In this document: positions 51,431-61,867 of the stretch, one piece after another
How the letters are laid out: each line of letters begins with the position of its first letter
How positions within the stretch are numbered: position 1 is the first letter of the stretch
Assembly: GCA_029262055.1 (NCBI GenBank)
Contig: JAJDAD010000057.1
Span: forward strand, 1 to 64,000
From: Candidatus Zhuqueibacterota bacterium
GTDB taxonomy: Bacteria; Zhuqueibacterota; Zhuqueibacteria; Oceanimicrobiales; Oceanimicrobiaceae
DNA: 64,000 bases
Direction of reading: 5' to 3'
Position numbers and translations under genes: made by a program
The notes under the pieces: model-generated
What the model was told of the DNA's origin: nothing
The model's database searches: none
Seen by the model: only the letters and a program-made list of their open reading frames with translations

Positions 51431-51990
51431 GGTTGGGTCTCTTGCAGTTTTCGAATGTAGGCCACCGAAAGCCAGCGATCCTCGCGCTCAATCTGAGCGT
51501 TGTACGGAGGCATGTTTTTGAAGCCATATGTGATAATATGAAAAATCTGGCCGTCTTTCATATTGCGCGCACCATCAAGCAACAAAGATGGCGGCGGCGG
51601 ATAGCCGCGCCTGGTCACCGGGCCGTCACCCTGCCCGCCGGCACCGTGACAAGGCTGGCAGTAAATTTTGTAAATCTTCTTGCTGCGCTCAAGGAGGGCC
51701 GCGGTCTGTTCAACTGGGTTTACGAGTTCCTCACCAGCACGCAGCGACTCTTCGATTGTACTGCCGAAGTTCAGCGGCCTGAAGCCGCGGGCAATTGTGC
51801 CTGCGACCGGGTTTTGCTGCGTTTGCCCGTTGGCAAAATGAGGGTTTGGGGATTCCGCCTCATAGGCTACCGACTGTGCCATGTCTGGTGCAAAATCAAG
51901 GTTCCGGCGTTCAGGATCTTGCCCCAATATCTTATCGAGCAGAAAAAGTCCGCCGACCAGGGCTATGGTGAGGACAATATATTTCTTCAA
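51427..51990 (-). CDS. actE: Alternative complex III, monoheme cytochrome c subunit ActE
   Basis: A 187-residue protein with one N-terminal membrane segment (VLTIALVGGLFLLDKI) and a single heme c motif, CQPCH in IYCQPCHGAGGQGDGP. The Met ligand is likely in FKNMPPYNAQIEREDRWLSV. It carries electrons at the periplasmic face of the complex. Its start overlaps the end of actD by four bases (ATGA). Confidence 0.9.
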   Translation of the reverse strand: MKKYIVLTIALVGGLFLLDKILGQDPERRNLDFAPDMAQSVAYEAESPNPHFANGQTQQNPVAGTIARGFRPLNFGSTIEESLRAGEELVNPVEQTAALLERSKKIYKIYCQPCHGAGGQGDGPVTRRGYPPPPSLLLDGARNMKDGQIFHIITYGFKNMPPYNAQIEREDRWLSVAYIRKLQETQP

Positions 51991-52514
51991 CAGGGTACCT
52001 CCGCAAGGCTCTTTGCTTCGATGAGGTTAAATTCTTCCCAGAGATGTCGCACCGCCCCTGAATCGAACGAAGCATCTTTCTGTACCAACGCGATGACAAA
52101 GCGATCATTTGTAACGCCTGCATCCGGCAGCCACACCGCTTTCCCCGGATAGAGCTTTGCACGCACCAGCATCGTGAAAACAACCCCAAGCCCGCCGATT
52201 AGCACGGTCAACTCAAAAATCACCGGCAAATAGGCAGGCAGCGAGTTAAAGGGTTTCCCCCCCACATTGAGCGGCCAGTCAATAGAGCCGATCCAGAATT
52301 GCGCGAACACACCGAGCAGCAAACCGGCCGCCGCAAACGCCAGGCAGGCCCAGGTTAAACGGCTCGGTTTCAGGCCCATGGCTTTTTCCAGACCATGAAC
52401 CGCGTAAGGAGTGTAGACATCGTGAATTGTGTAACCGGCAGAGTTGGTCGCCCTGGTTGCATTTACGACATCATCTTCATTCGTAAAAATACCCAGGAAA
52501 AGTTGTGTGTCCAT
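51987..52514 (-). CDS. actD: Alternative complex III, subunit ActD (DUF3341)
   Basis: A 175-residue protein with two membrane helices (LTWACLAFAAAGLLLGVFAQ, LPVIFELTVLIGGLGVVFTM). The N-terminal cytoplasmic part reads LFLGIFTNEDDVVNATRATN and YTIHDVYTPYAVHGLEKAMG, the hallmark of the DUF3341/ActD family. It is a structural subunit of the complex. It follows actC by two bases. Confidence 0.9.
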   Translation of the reverse strand: MDTQLFLGIFTNEDDVVNATRATNSAGYTIHDVYTPYAVHGLEKAMGLKPSRLTWACLAFAAAGLLLGVFAQFWIGSIDWPLNVGGKPFNSLPAYLPVIFELTVLIGGLGVVFTMLVRAKLYPGKAVWLPDAGVTNDRFVIALVQKDASFDSGAVRHLWEEFNLIEAKSLAEVPC

Positions 52515-52516
52515 AA

Positions 52517-53932
52517 TTAAACCTCTACAGCCTCAAGTTCGCGTTCCGAGTTCTGAACCGCTTTGGAGTTGGCTTTCTTGTTCCGCCCATAACCTAAGAC
52601 GCCCTTTACCTCGCCAATAGCGATGAAAGGAACGAAGCGCGCAAAAAGCAAAAACGCCGAAAAGAAAAGACCAAAACTGCCAAGCAAAGTAGCGATCTCT
52701 ATTAGTGACGGTTTGTACATCGCCCAACTCGACGGCAAAAAATCGCGGTGAATAGAAGTCACGATAATCACAAAGCGTTCGAACCACATTCCGATATTTA
52801 TGACGATAGACATCAAGAACACAAATGCGATGCTGCGGCGTAATTTTTTGACCCACAAAAGTTGTGGAATGATGACGTTGCAGCTGACCATGATCCAGTA
52901 TGCCCACGCGAACGGTCCCAGGGCGCGATTGATGAATGCAAAGCGCTCGAATTCGTTCACCGAATACCATGCCATGAACATCTCAGTCGCATAAGCCAGT
53001 CCAACGATACCCCCGGTTGCCAGGATCACCTTACACATTTTTTCGATGTGGTCCAGGGTAATATACTCCTGGTAATTCAAGACTTTGCGCGCGATAATCA
53101 TCAGCGTGAGCACCATGGCAAAGCCGGAGAAAATTGCACCTGCGACAAAATAGGGCGGGAAAATCGTCGTGTGCCAGCCCGGGATCACCGAGGTCGCAAA
53201 ATCCATGCTTACGATGGAATGCACCGACAACACCAGTGGCGTGGCAAAGGCCGCCAACAACACGTAAACGGTCTCGTAGCGATTCCAGGTACGGGCTGAG
53301 CCATTCCAACCCAAACTTGTGACGCGATAGATGGCCTTCTTGATTTTTGATTTTGCCCGGTCACGCATTGTGGCCAAATCTGGAACAAGGCCAATGTACC
53401 AGAACACGAGCGAGATCGTGAAATAGGTACTGATTGCAAAAAAGTCCCACAACAGCGGCGACCTGAAATTCACCCACAGTGGCCCACGAAAATTCGGGTA
53501 GGGCGCAATCCAGAAGAAGAGCCATGGCCGTCCCATGTGAATGATCGGGAATATACCGGCGCAGATGACGGCAAATACGGTCATCGCTTCCGCAGAGCGG
53601 TTGATGGATGTACGCCAACGCTGCCGGAACAAAAACAGGATAGCAGAAATCAGTGTGCCGGCATGCCCGATTCCGACCCAAAAAACGAAGTTCGTAATGT
53701 CAAAAGCCCAGCCGACGGTCTTATTCAGGCCCCAAGTGCCGATGCCGACTTTTATCTGATATGAAACCGCGACAATGCCAACCACCATGACAGAGAACGA
53801 GAGCATAAACGCAAACCACCACAGTCTGGTCGGCCCCCGTTCTATTGTTCGGGCAACATCATCGGTTATCTGGCCAAGGCTTTTGTCACCTTCGATAATA
53901 GGCTTTCTGAGTTTTGAATAGTGCGTTGACAT
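52517..53932 (-). CDS. actC: Alternative complex III, NrfD-like quinol-binding subunit ActC
   Basis: A 471-residue polytopic protein with about ten membrane helices and the NrfD-family features FWVGIGHAGTLISAILFL and PNFRGPLWVNFRSPLLWDF. It holds a quinol-binding site near the Fe-S subunit ActB. The C-terminal helices end in a charged tail. It follows actB by 76 bases. Confidence 0.92.
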   Translation of the reverse strand: MSTHYSKLRKPIIEGDKSLGQITDDVARTIERGPTRLWWFAFMLSFSVMVVGIVAVSYQIKVGIGTWGLNKTVGWAFDITNFVFWVGIGHAGTLISAILFLFRQRWRTSINRSAEAMTVFAVICAGIFPIIHMGRPWLFFWIAPYPNFRGPLWVNFRSPLLWDFFAISTYFTISLVFWYIGLVPDLATMRDRAKSKIKKAIYRVTSLGWNGSARTWNRYETVYVLLAAFATPLVLSVHSIVSMDFATSVIPGWHTTIFPPYFVAGAIFSGFAMVLTLMIIARKVLNYQEYITLDHIEKMCKVILATGGIVGLAYATEMFMAWYSVNEFERFAFINRALGPFAWAYWIMVSCNVIIPQLLWVKKLRRSIAFVFLMSIVINIGMWFERFVIIVTSIHRDFLPSSWAMYKPSLIEIATLLGSFGLFFSAFLLFARFVPFIAIGEVKGVLGYGRNKKANSKAVQNSERELEAVEV

Positions 53933-54008
53933 GTTAGATTAGATTCCCTCAAAAACGTAAAACGGCAAACGTAAGACGCCAGGAGAAAGCATGGAAAATA
54001 CTATTCTC

Positions 54009-57000
54009 TTACACGTGGTCTTTAGCATCTTCATCTAGATTTCGCACTTTGGTCAAATATCCAACAGTCGGGCGAAAGTTCATTTCTTCCAACAAGCGGT
54101 AGTGGCGCGGGTCGTGGATTAATTTCGAAACTCGACTATTGGGATCATTCATGTCGCCAAATACAATAGCGTCCGCAGGGCAAGATTGCTCACAGGCGAG
54201 CTTGATGTCGCCATCGGCCAACGGATTGCCCAGTCTTTTTGCCTCCGCTTTGGCTTCCTGGATGCGTTGCACGCAAAGTGAACATTTCTCCATCACGCCG
54301 CGGGTACGCGTGGTGATATCCGGATTTAGTGCCAGGTTCTCCCGATCGCCCTTGCGCCAGTAATCGAACCAATTGAAACGCCGGACTTTATACGGACAAT
54401 TGTTCGCGCAGTAGCGCGTACCAACGCAGCGGTTGTAAATCTGCTGATTCAAGCCTTCATCGCTGTGGACGGTTGCCAGCACCGGGCAGACCCCTTCGCA
54501 CGGCGCATGGTCGCAATGCTGACACATCACCGGCTGATGCAGAACTTCCACATTGTCGCTGTCGCCGGAGTAGTAGCGATCGAGCCGGAGCCAGGCCATT
54601 TCGCGGCGGCGAAACACCTCATCCTTGCCCACGACCGGTACATTATTTTCTGCCTGGCAACTAATCACGCAAGCCGAGCAGCCAGTACACTTGCTCAAAT
54701 CGATGGACATGGCCCAGTGGTGCCCTTCATACTTGTGGTCTTGCGCCCACAGTTGCAGTGTTTCGTGCCCGGCATGGTTGCCCGAGGCAGGATCTTCTGC
54801 GTAGGCTGCGAGGGTCGTTTCACGCACAATATCCCGGCGCTGTCCGCCTAGCTCCTCTGGCACCGTAATGGTGTGATGCGTCTGCGTCAGGGCGAGATTT
54901 GAGTGTTTGCCGGTAGCGGCTATTTTGACTTTACTATGGTAGAAAAAACCGTCCGGAGTGCCTAAAGCCAGGACATAGCCGTTCTGGCCGACCCTCTGCC
55001 CTGCTGTCAAAGTAGGTTTGCCCTCCAGCCAATCCGGGCCAACGTTGGTAAACCGCTCCGTGCCCATTCTGCCATAACCCACGGCAATAGCGACTACTCT
55101 GTCATGCTGCCCGGGTTGAATCTGTGCCGGTAGTTCCAGTGTTACGTCGCCTGCAGCGACGTTCACAATGCCGCCTTCCTTAATGCCGAGGCTGAGCGCT
55201 GTTTCCGGAGAAAGGCAAACATAGTTGTCCCAAACCACCTTAGTCACCGGATCTGACAATTCCTGCAGCCAGGCATTGTGGGCGTGACGCCCATCCAGCA
55301 TAGCAGCTTTTTGGTAAAGGACTAACTCATAGGAAGCCGAATCAAGGCCTGCTGACGGTTGAGCAGGTTCAGTCTGTCCCATCCTGAAGGACTGCGGGAG
55401 AACAGGTATGGGCTTGACTTGCGCGTAACCATCGTGTACTGATTGATCCCAGAACTGTTGAAAAGATGCTGCTGTCTTTTGCCGTGGGAAAATACTCTCC
55501 CGCCAAAATGATTGCAGGCTCCCCAGCTCGTCTTCTTTGTTGCCAAGCCATGTCGTTAATGTTCGTCGAAGCGAACGGGTCTGTCCAAACACAGGAACGG
55601 TTGGCTGTGAAACGCCGATCACACCGGAAACGACTTCCGCCTCATTCCAGGATTCCAGAAAATGCGGAACAGGCAGAACGAACTGAGCCAAACTTGAGGT
55701 CTCATCGATGTGTTCAGCAAAGGCAACAGTCAAAGGCACCTTTTCAAAATCAGTCCTGAATTGAGCAGCAGCAGGCAAACTGTAAGCGGGATTCACATTC
55801 GACACGAAAAGTGCATTTACGTCCCCTGCATTCATTTTGCTTAGCAGAGCCTGCACCTTGCGATCATCGCCACTCCATTGGCGGGAAGGACGCTCAATAT
55901 CCAGTGTCTTGCCGTAGTTGCCGAGTTTCTCGTTTATGAAGTTCACCACGCCCTGGGTGCCGGTCTCGTTCAAACCACAAACCACCAGACTCTTTCCCCG
56001 TGCCTGCCAAAGCTGTGTTGCCAATTCATCAATCGTCCGATCGTCGATACTTTCCGGGGAGGTTCCAGTTTGCCAATCAGGGAAACTTGAGCCACTCTTC
56101 CGGGCCAGCTTCTTGGCGATCGCGATCAGAGTTGCCCGTCCCTCTGCTGCCGTGACCTTTATTCGCTGGTCGGCATTTGCGCCCGTGATCGACATGCGGC
56201 CTTCAAGTTGAATGTGTTTCGACATCTTAGCGCTCTCACCATCGAGACTGCGGCCGGCAGTGTAAGCCTTGGTGAACTCAACCGGAGACAACCAGGTCCC
56301 AAGAAAATCAGCGTCGAAACTGACAATGACTTCAGCGCGATCAAAATGATAATGCGGCAAAACTCTTTTCTGAAAATTCTGCTCATGCGCATCCAGGATG
56401 GCTGAATATGAAACCGGATCATACTCTATATGTGCGGAATCTCTAAATTTCCTCAGGAAACGCTGGATAGCTGCACGGGTGCTTGGACTCGTAATCGTTC
56501 CTGTCAGGACATAAACCTTGTTCTTAATCCCTGCCAGTTTCATGTTGACCGCGAGGTCAATCTCATCCCAGTCAGCAGGTTGTCCGTTCGCAATCGGTTG
56601 CTGCAACCGTTGCGAATCGTACAAACCCAAAACCATAGCTTGTCCCACAGCACAAACACCGCCTTTTGACAGGGGGTGGCCGGGGTTCCCTTCGACTTTG
56701 ATTGGGCGTCCGTCGCGGTTCTTGGTGAGGATCCCGCAACCTGCGTTGCAACCCGCGCAAGCAGTCGCGTACCAATAAGCACGGCCAGGTGTAATTTCTT
56801 CCGGTTTTATCAAGATAGGAATGGACTTTTCGATGGGGGCGCGGACACAAGAGGCGAACATGGTTCCAGCGATGGAAAACCCTGCTGCTCTCAGGAAAGA
56901 ACGTCGCGAAACCCCGGTGTTCTGATTATTTCCAGAATCAAGAAGTTGACCAAGTTCTTCAGGTTTTGCGGGAAATTCGCCGTCTAAGGTTTGAGAAAAT

Positions 57001-57062
57001 TCCGGAGTGACCTCTTTTTCCTCAATACTTTTCCAGTAGGTTTTCTTTTTGTTTGCAGGCAT
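54009..57062 (-). CDS. actB: Alternative complex III, large iron-sulfur subunit ActB
   Basis: A 1,017-residue protein. A Tat-type signal with SRRSFLRAAGFSIAG lies near residue 54. The N-terminal ~730 residues resemble the molybdopterin oxidoreductase family (ACAGCNAGCGILTKNRDGRP) but are thought to lack the cofactor. The C-terminal part is a ferredoxin-like subunit with four cysteine clusters (KCTGCSACVISCQAENNVPV, CQHCDHAPCEGVCP, RYCANNCPYKVRRFNW, CSLCVQRIQEAKAEAKR with CEQSCP). The fusion is normal for ActB. It transfers electrons from quinol toward the heme subunits. Confidence 0.93.
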   Translation of the reverse strand: MPANKKKTYWKSIEEKEVTPEFSQTLDGEFPAKPEELGQLLDSGNNQNTGVSRRSFLRAAGFSIAGTMFASCVRAPIEKSIPILIKPEEITPGRAYWYATACAGCNAGCGILTKNRDGRPIKVEGNPGHPLSKGGVCAVGQAMVLGLYDSQRLQQPIANGQPADWDEIDLAVNMKLAGIKNKVYVLTGTITSPSTRAAIQRFLRKFRDSAHIEYDPVSYSAILDAHEQNFQKRVLPHYHFDRAEVIVSFDADFLGTWLSPVEFTKAYTAGRSLDGESAKMSKHIQLEGRMSITGANADQRIKVTAAEGRATLIAIAKKLARKSGSSFPDWQTGTSPESIDDRTIDELATQLWQARGKSLVVCGLNETGTQGVVNFINEKLGNYGKTLDIERPSRQWSGDDRKVQALLSKMNAGDVNALFVSNVNPAYSLPAAAQFRTDFEKVPLTVAFAEHIDETSSLAQFVLPVPHFLESWNEAEVVSGVIGVSQPTVPVFGQTRSLRRTLTTWLGNKEDELGSLQSFWRESIFPRQKTAASFQQFWDQSVHDGYAQVKPIPVLPQSFRMGQTEPAQPSAGLDSASYELVLYQKAAMLDGRHAHNAWLQELSDPVTKVVWDNYVCLSPETALSLGIKEGGIVNVAAGDVTLELPAQIQPGQHDRVVAIAVGYGRMGTERFTNVGPDWLEGKPTLTAGQRVGQNGYVLALGTPDGFFYHSKVKIAATGKHSNLALTQTHHTITVPEELGGQRRDIVRETTLAAYAEDPASGNHAGHETLQLWAQDHKYEGHHWAMSIDLSKCTGCSACVISCQAENNVPVVGKDEVFRRREMAWLRLDRYYSGDSDNVEVLHQPVMCQHCDHAPCEGVCPVLATVHSDEGLNQQIYNRCVGTRYCANNCPYKVRRFNWFDYWRKGDRENLALNPDITTRTRGVMEKCSLCVQRIQEAKAEAKRLGNPLADGDIKLACEQSCPADAIVFGDMNDPNSRVSKLIHDPRHYRLLEEMNFRPTVGYLTKVRNLDEDAKDHV

Positions 57063-57140
57063 GTCGTATTCCGATCTATTCTCCCGGGTATGTCACAGTG
57101 TGAAGGATTCTAACTTGAAAAGTCCAGGCTAAGTACTCGC

Positions 57141-57797
57141 TCAATAATGGCAAGCCGCACAATTCGTTGAAGCGTGCCTGCCGATAAGATCTGGCAAGGT
57201 ACCCGTATTGACATCGCGATGGCAATTGACGCACCAACCCATAGACAGATCACTTTCTTGTGAGATTTTTTCCATCGTCTCAACCGGACCATGACATTGC
57301 TGACAGGCAACCTCGGCATTGACATGACGCCGGTGGTCGAAATAAGTGAAGGCGGGCAGATTGTGTATGCGCACCCATGCGATGGGCTGTTCCTGCCTGC
57401 TTTCATCATATCGCATTGTATCTGTGTTAAAGCCAATTGCAGCGTAGAGCTTGCGCAACTCACTCGAGACCGGGATTTGCAGATCGCGTTTTTCTTCCAG
57501 CGCCTGCTTTTCTTCAATTTTGACTTGATCCCAGCCCGCGGTGACAAACTGGTGGCAGTTCATACAAATGCTGGCTGGCGGCGTTCCGGCATGTCTGCTT
57601 TTCTCCGCGCCGGTGTGGCAATAAAGGCAATCCAACTTCAGATCGCCGCTGTGCAGGCGGTGCGAAAATGCGATGGGCTGCTCCGGTGCATACCCCTGAT
57701 TGTTTCCGGGGAGATTGATGTTCACACTGCGAGCATAGATGATGGTGCCAATCACCAGGGCCATGAGTAGAATAATTGTGACGTTTCTATTTGTCAT
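57141..57797 (-). CDS. actA: Alternative complex III, pentaheme cytochrome c subunit ActA
   Basis: A 218-residue protein with an N-terminal membrane anchor (VTIILLMALVIGTIIYARSV) and five CxxCH heme motifs: CLYCH, CMNCH, CQQCH, CVNCH and CAACH. This matches ActA. It is the first gene of the act operon, and actB follows after 78 bases. Confidence 0.92.
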   Translation of the reverse strand: MTNRNVTIILLMALVIGTIIYARSVNINLPGNNQGYAPEQPIAFSHRLHSGDLKLDCLYCHTGAEKSRHAGTPPASICMNCHQFVTAGWDQVKIEEKQALEEKRDLQIPVSSELRKLYAAIGFNTDTMRYDESRQEQPIAWVRIHNLPAFTYFDHRRHVNAEVACQQCHGPVETMEKISQESDLSMGWCVNCHRDVNTGTLPDLIGRHASTNCAACHY

Positions 57798-57821
57798 GTC
57801 GTATGCAGTTTCGTTCGATAA

Positions 57822-59444
57822 TTAGGGATTTTTGTACTCTGCCTTGGGGCCCAGATAGTACCACCAATTCAAAACGGCACACACTGCATAAAAAATCGCA
57901 AACCCGTACATGGCAATTTCCGGTGTTGTTGCTTTCATTTGTTCACCGATGACTTTCGGTATCAGGAATGCGCCGTAGGCAGCAACGGCGGAAGTCCAGC
58001 CCAAAGCAGGACCGGCCTGCTCAACGTTAAACACCATGGAAATGGTCCGAAAAGTCGACCCATTGCCAATTCCGGTAGCTGTGAAGAGAATGACTATCAG
58101 GATGAAAAAGGGCATGAAATACTCTTGCGGCGTTGCCGATTGATACGCCAGGTGCGCGTAATAGCCTACTCCCACAGACGCCAGTACCATAACTATTGCA
58201 ACAAATTGTGTCACAATGGCGCCGCCAACCCGATCAGCAATCTTCCCGCCCACCGGCCTGATCAACGCACCGACAAAAGCGCCGACCCAAACATACATGA
58301 AGGTTGCGGGGCCGTCCGGATTGGCTACATTATGCGTCATCACACCGTCTACAACAATATGCTTGACACCAAAAATAAACTTGATGGCCAAACCCACCGC
58401 AGCAGCAAAACCAATGAAGGAACCAAAGGTCATTGTGTAAATAATAGTCATGACCCAAGTGTGCTTGTTGTTGAAGATCTTGTACTGCCGGTCCAGGTTC
58501 GTTTTGATTTCCCCCGGAGAGAGTCTTTTCATCAAAAAAACGGTCAGGGCAATAACCGCGGGCAAAGCAATCCATTTCACCCATGTGACTGCTTTAAAAG
58601 TCAGAATGAAATAGAGTCCGACGGCGGCTGTCATAAAACCGATGAGCAGTAGCCAGGAAATCCTTCCAAAGGAAACCAGAGGGCTTTTTAGATTGGGAGT
58701 CACATCTTCAGTCTTGATGTTGTTCATTTTGAACCAGCCGAAGAACGCCAGGGGAATCAGCCAAAGCATCCAAACCCAACCGGCGTTAGGAAGCCAGGTT
58801 TCGGCACCGGCGGCAATCCGCTTAAAAATGGTACCACTCGAGCTTGATAAAACCATCGAATCACCACTAAGGGCACCAAGCATGGGAAAAGTCATGACCA
58901 GAGGGATAAGGATTTGCATGGTGGTGACGCCAAAGTTTCCCAAGCCCGCATTCATGCCTAGCGCATAGCCCTGGGTCTTTTTGGGAAAGAAGAAGCTGAT
59001 ATTGCTCATGGACGAAGCGAAATTTCCTCCGCCAAAACCAGACAAGAATGCCATCACGACAAAAAATTCAAAGGAAGTATTTGGATCCTGCAACCCGATT
59101 GCTGTCCCAAAAGAAGGAATCATCAGCAAGGCGGTTGTAAAGAAAATGGTGTTTCTGCCACCGGCCAAACGAATGAAAAAGGTACTGGGAATTCTTAAGG
59201 TGGCCCCGGTAAGCCCGGCAACGGCGGGAAGCATAAATAATAGGCTCATAGCCTCTTCCGGGGATTTGCCAAATGTAAATCCCAGATTTTTCATCTGCAC
59301 TGTGATAATACCCCACATCAGCCACACGGAAAATCCCACCAATAAACTCGGGATGGAGATCCATAAATTGCGTGTGGCTATTGACTTGCCTTCCTTCTCC
59401 CAAAATTGTTCATCTTCGGGATTCCACTTCGTGAGGTTAGTCAT
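57822..59444 (-). CDS. narK: NarK-type nitrate/nitrite transporter (E. coli NarK-like)
   Basis: A 540-residue major facilitator protein with about twelve helices. It starts with the NarK-like ATRNLWISIPSLLVGFSVWL. The nitrate signature YALGMNAGLGNFGVTTMQIL and the second one, FRTISMVFNVEQAGPALGWT, are visible. Such proteins exchange nitrate for nitrite across the inner membrane. It stands between the act operon and the second transporter; actA begins 24 bases after its end, so nar and act genes might be read through. Confidence 0.88.
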   Translation of the reverse strand: MTNLTKWNPEDEQFWEKEGKSIATRNLWISIPSLLVGFSVWLMWGIITVQMKNLGFTFGKSPEEAMSLLFMLPAVAGLTGATLRIPSTFFIRLAGGRNTIFFTTALLMIPSFGTAIGLQDPNTSFEFFVVMAFLSGFGGGNFASSMSNISFFFPKKTQGYALGMNAGLGNFGVTTMQILIPLVMTFPMLGALSGDSMVLSSSSGTIFKRIAAGAETWLPNAGWVWMLWLIPLAFFGWFKMNNIKTEDVTPNLKSPLVSFGRISWLLLIGFMTAAVGLYFILTFKAVTWVKWIALPAVIALTVFLMKRLSPGEIKTNLDRQYKIFNNKHTWVMTIIYTMTFGSFIGFAAAVGLAIKFIFGVKHIVVDGVMTHNVANPDGPATFMYVWVGAFVGALIRPVGGKIADRVGGAIVTQFVAIVMVLASVGVGYYAHLAYQSATPQEYFMPFFILIVILFTATGIGNGSTFRTISMVFNVEQAGPALGWTSAVAAYGAFLIPKVIGEQMKATTPEIAMYGFAIFYAVCAVLNWWYYLGPKAEYKNP

Positions 59445-59504
59445 CTATTTTGTTCTCCGGATCTGATTCAACCTGCTTATTCAAGTTAGCATATAGCTGT
59501 GGTC

Positions 59505-61052
59505 TTACTCCTCAGCAAAGGAGCCTTCCGGCTCCTCCAATGTCAACCAACAGTAAATAAAACTGAGCGCCGCCCCGGCCGCGGTGACATAGAAAAATGT
59601 CTTGGCATCTACCAACGAAAACAGGACCAAATAGACAACTGCACCGACATTTCCGTAGGCACCAGCCATGCCGGCGATTTGTCCGGTCATGTTCTTTTTT
59701 ATCAGGGGAATAATCGCAAACGTTGCACCCTCGGCGCCCTGGACAAAAACCGAACACATAATCGTAATGAACACAGAGACGCCAAGCCACCAGATGCCAT
59801 CAAACATCGGAACTATTTCCTGTACACCATTGCCATTGACAATGTCATACTTTGCGATATTGGCCATACAGAAAAACCCGATTGCAATGCCCATCATATA
59901 GATGAGCATTGTTCTCTTTCTATTGGACATCTTGTCGGAAAGCAAACCACCGAGAGGACGGGCAAAGAGGTTGACGAATGCAAAGGAAGAGGCAATGATT
60001 CCTGCTAAAGTGGCAGTCATTATGTAGTTCCCACCGGCATTCGTCAGATTCTTGAAAGTAGTCTCAAAAAACATCGGCAGCATGGAAACAACAGCTAATT
60101 CCGACCCGAAATTCGCAAAATAAGTACTGTTTAGGGCCGCAACACTTCCCCAATGATACTTTTCGCTTTCCGGAACACCGGCTTTCAGGATAGGCAAGTT
60201 GACGTGCAAGACCTTAGCCACATGGCCAATGAAGATAGTCACCAAAACAGCATAAATGATGTAAAGAATGGTCTCGCTTATTATTGGCACTCCTGCAACT
60301 TTAACTGTACCAAGCCTCCAGGCCAGAACCCCCATTGCACCAACTAATGGAAAAGACCAGCCTATATATTGTAGAAGGTCCCAGTAGGAACTAACTGTCA
60401 TTGGCTCGGCCTTCTTGACACCGACAAATTCCTTACCTTCGGGCATATCTTTGACGAGAAAGTAGTAGGCAACTCCATAAACTAGAGACACCAATCCGTT
60501 TACAAACAAAGCCCAACGCCAGCTATCTTCTCCCAGATCAAACCATTTTGAAAAAACCGTCAAAGCAATCCAGGGCAAAGTCATCGCTGCCCAGGCTGAA
60601 CCAAAATTCCCCCATCCAGCATAAAAACCCTCGGCGCGGCCAACCATTTTTGGTGGAAACCATTGAGCGACCATTCTGATGCCAATTACGAATCCGGCGC
60701 CGATGGAACCAAGAACCAATCGTGAAATCAATAATTGCAGGAAGGTGTTCCCGAATGCAAAGAAGAACGCCGGCAATGCCATGCTAACCATCAGGGCCGA
60801 AAAAACAATACGCGGGCCGAAACGATCAATCAAGGCCCCAACTGCTATCCTTGCTGGAATTGTCAAAGCAACGTTGCAGATGAGCAAAATCTTAATATGT
60901 TCCCTGGTTAACCAATCCAGGTTTCTTAGCATTGTTGTTGCCAACGGCGCCAGATTAAACCAAACGTAGAACGTGATAAAGAAAGCAATCCAGGTGTAGT
61001 GCAGTGTTTTTATACGCTCCTGGCTAAAGTCCAGTAATTCAGGCCTTTTCAT
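59505..61052 (-). CDS. NarK-type nitrate transporter (NarK1/NrtP-like)
   Basis: A 515-residue major facilitator protein of a second NarK subgroup, with the loop RIAVGALIDRFGPRIVFSAL and the nitrate signature AEGFYAGWGNFGSAWAAMTL. NarK1-type proteins act as nitrate-proton symporters. Having a symporter and an antiporter side by side, sometimes fused into one gene, is known from denitrifiers. The gap to the next transporter is 60 bases. Confidence 0.88.
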   Translation of the reverse strand: MKRPELLDFSQERIKTLHYTWIAFFITFYVWFNLAPLATTMLRNLDWLTREHIKILLICNVALTIPARIAVGALIDRFGPRIVFSALMVSMALPAFFFAFGNTFLQLLISRLVLGSIGAGFVIGIRMVAQWFPPKMVGRAEGFYAGWGNFGSAWAAMTLPWIALTVFSKWFDLGEDSWRWALFVNGLVSLVYGVAYYFLVKDMPEGKEFVGVKKAEPMTVSSYWDLLQYIGWSFPLVGAMGVLAWRLGTVKVAGVPIISETILYIIYAVLVTIFIGHVAKVLHVNLPILKAGVPESEKYHWGSVAALNSTYFANFGSELAVVSMLPMFFETTFKNLTNAGGNYIMTATLAGIIASSFAFVNLFARPLGGLLSDKMSNRKRTMLIYMMGIAIGFFCMANIAKYDIVNGNGVQEIVPMFDGIWWLGVSVFITIMCSVFVQGAEGATFAIIPLIKKNMTGQIAGMAGAYGNVGAVVYLVLFSLVDAKTFFYVTAAGAALSFIYCWLTLEEPEGSFAEE

Positions 61053-61131
61053 GGGTGGTTTCCAGTCATGATTTTATTCGAGGTTTTGGCTATGATTGCG
61101 CGATCGACATTGTCTCCGCAGGGAAGCCTTC

Positions 61132-61863
61132 TCACTTGTGTATTTTGAATTCCGGTGTACGAATCTTTTTCCGATCCCAGTTCCATCGCACGACCTGCGG
61201 TTTGCGCCAGAGGTAAGGATTTGGCACGACCAGAGCATGAACAAGCCGGGTGAAAGGAAACAAGAGGATAACAACAAAGGCGCCGATGATGTGCAGTTTA
61301 ATCATGATCGGTAAAGGCGTCACATATGCAACTGCCGGATTGAACTTCACAATAGACCAAAGGTAGGGCGCAAGAGATGACGCAAACCAGGAACTACCCC
61401 AGCTATGGAAAATCGCGGTGAAGAGCCCGGTGCCGATCTGGAAAACCAGGATACCGATGACAAACCAGTCGGCGCCGGTGGTGACCATCTTGGTCCTCGC
61501 ATCCGTGAGGCGGCGAACAATAATGTTGATCAAACCGACAAGAGTGAAAATGCCACCAATAAATCCGGAGATTTCCAGGACATAAAGACGCAGTAAATTG
61601 CTGTTCCACTGCAGCAGTTGTCCGGGAAACAGAAAACCGAAAGCGTGTCCGGCAAGTACGATCAGCACGCCGTAGTGGAATGGCACCAGCGCCCAGAAAT
61701 GCATCTTGTTTTCCAGGAATTGCGAGGATAAACTCGAATAGGTGAAGCCCTTACCCCGATACCGCTGAATGGTCACAAGGAAGAAGGTGAACAAAGCGAG
61801 GTACGGCAAAACCGTAAACCAGAACAGGTTCAGATAATCAAAGTAAATCGTGTTTTCAGCCAT
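61132..61863 (-). CDS. narI: Nitrate reductase gamma subunit
   Basis: A 243-residue membrane subunit with five helices that anchors NarGH and holds two b hemes. FHYGVLIVLAGHAFGFLFPG and IIGAFVVILLFPFTRLVHAL contain expected heme-ligand His residues. The ATG at 61861-61863 lies just after the narJ stop with a four-base gap; an in-frame start upstream would overlap narJ. It takes electrons from quinol on the periplasmic side. Confidence 0.92.
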   Translation of the reverse strand: MAENTIYFDYLNLFWFTVLPYLALFTFFLVTIQRYRGKGFTYSSLSSQFLENKMHFWALVPFHYGVLIVLAGHAFGFLFPGQLLQWNSNLLRLYVLEISGFIGGIFTLVGLINIIVRRLTDARTKMVTTGADWFVIGILVFQIGTGLFTAIFHSWGSSWFASSLAPYLWSIVKFNPAVAYVTPLPIMIKLHIIGAFVVILLFPFTRLVHALVVPNPYLWRKPQVVRWNWDRKKIRTPEFKIHK

Positions 61864-61867
61864 GACA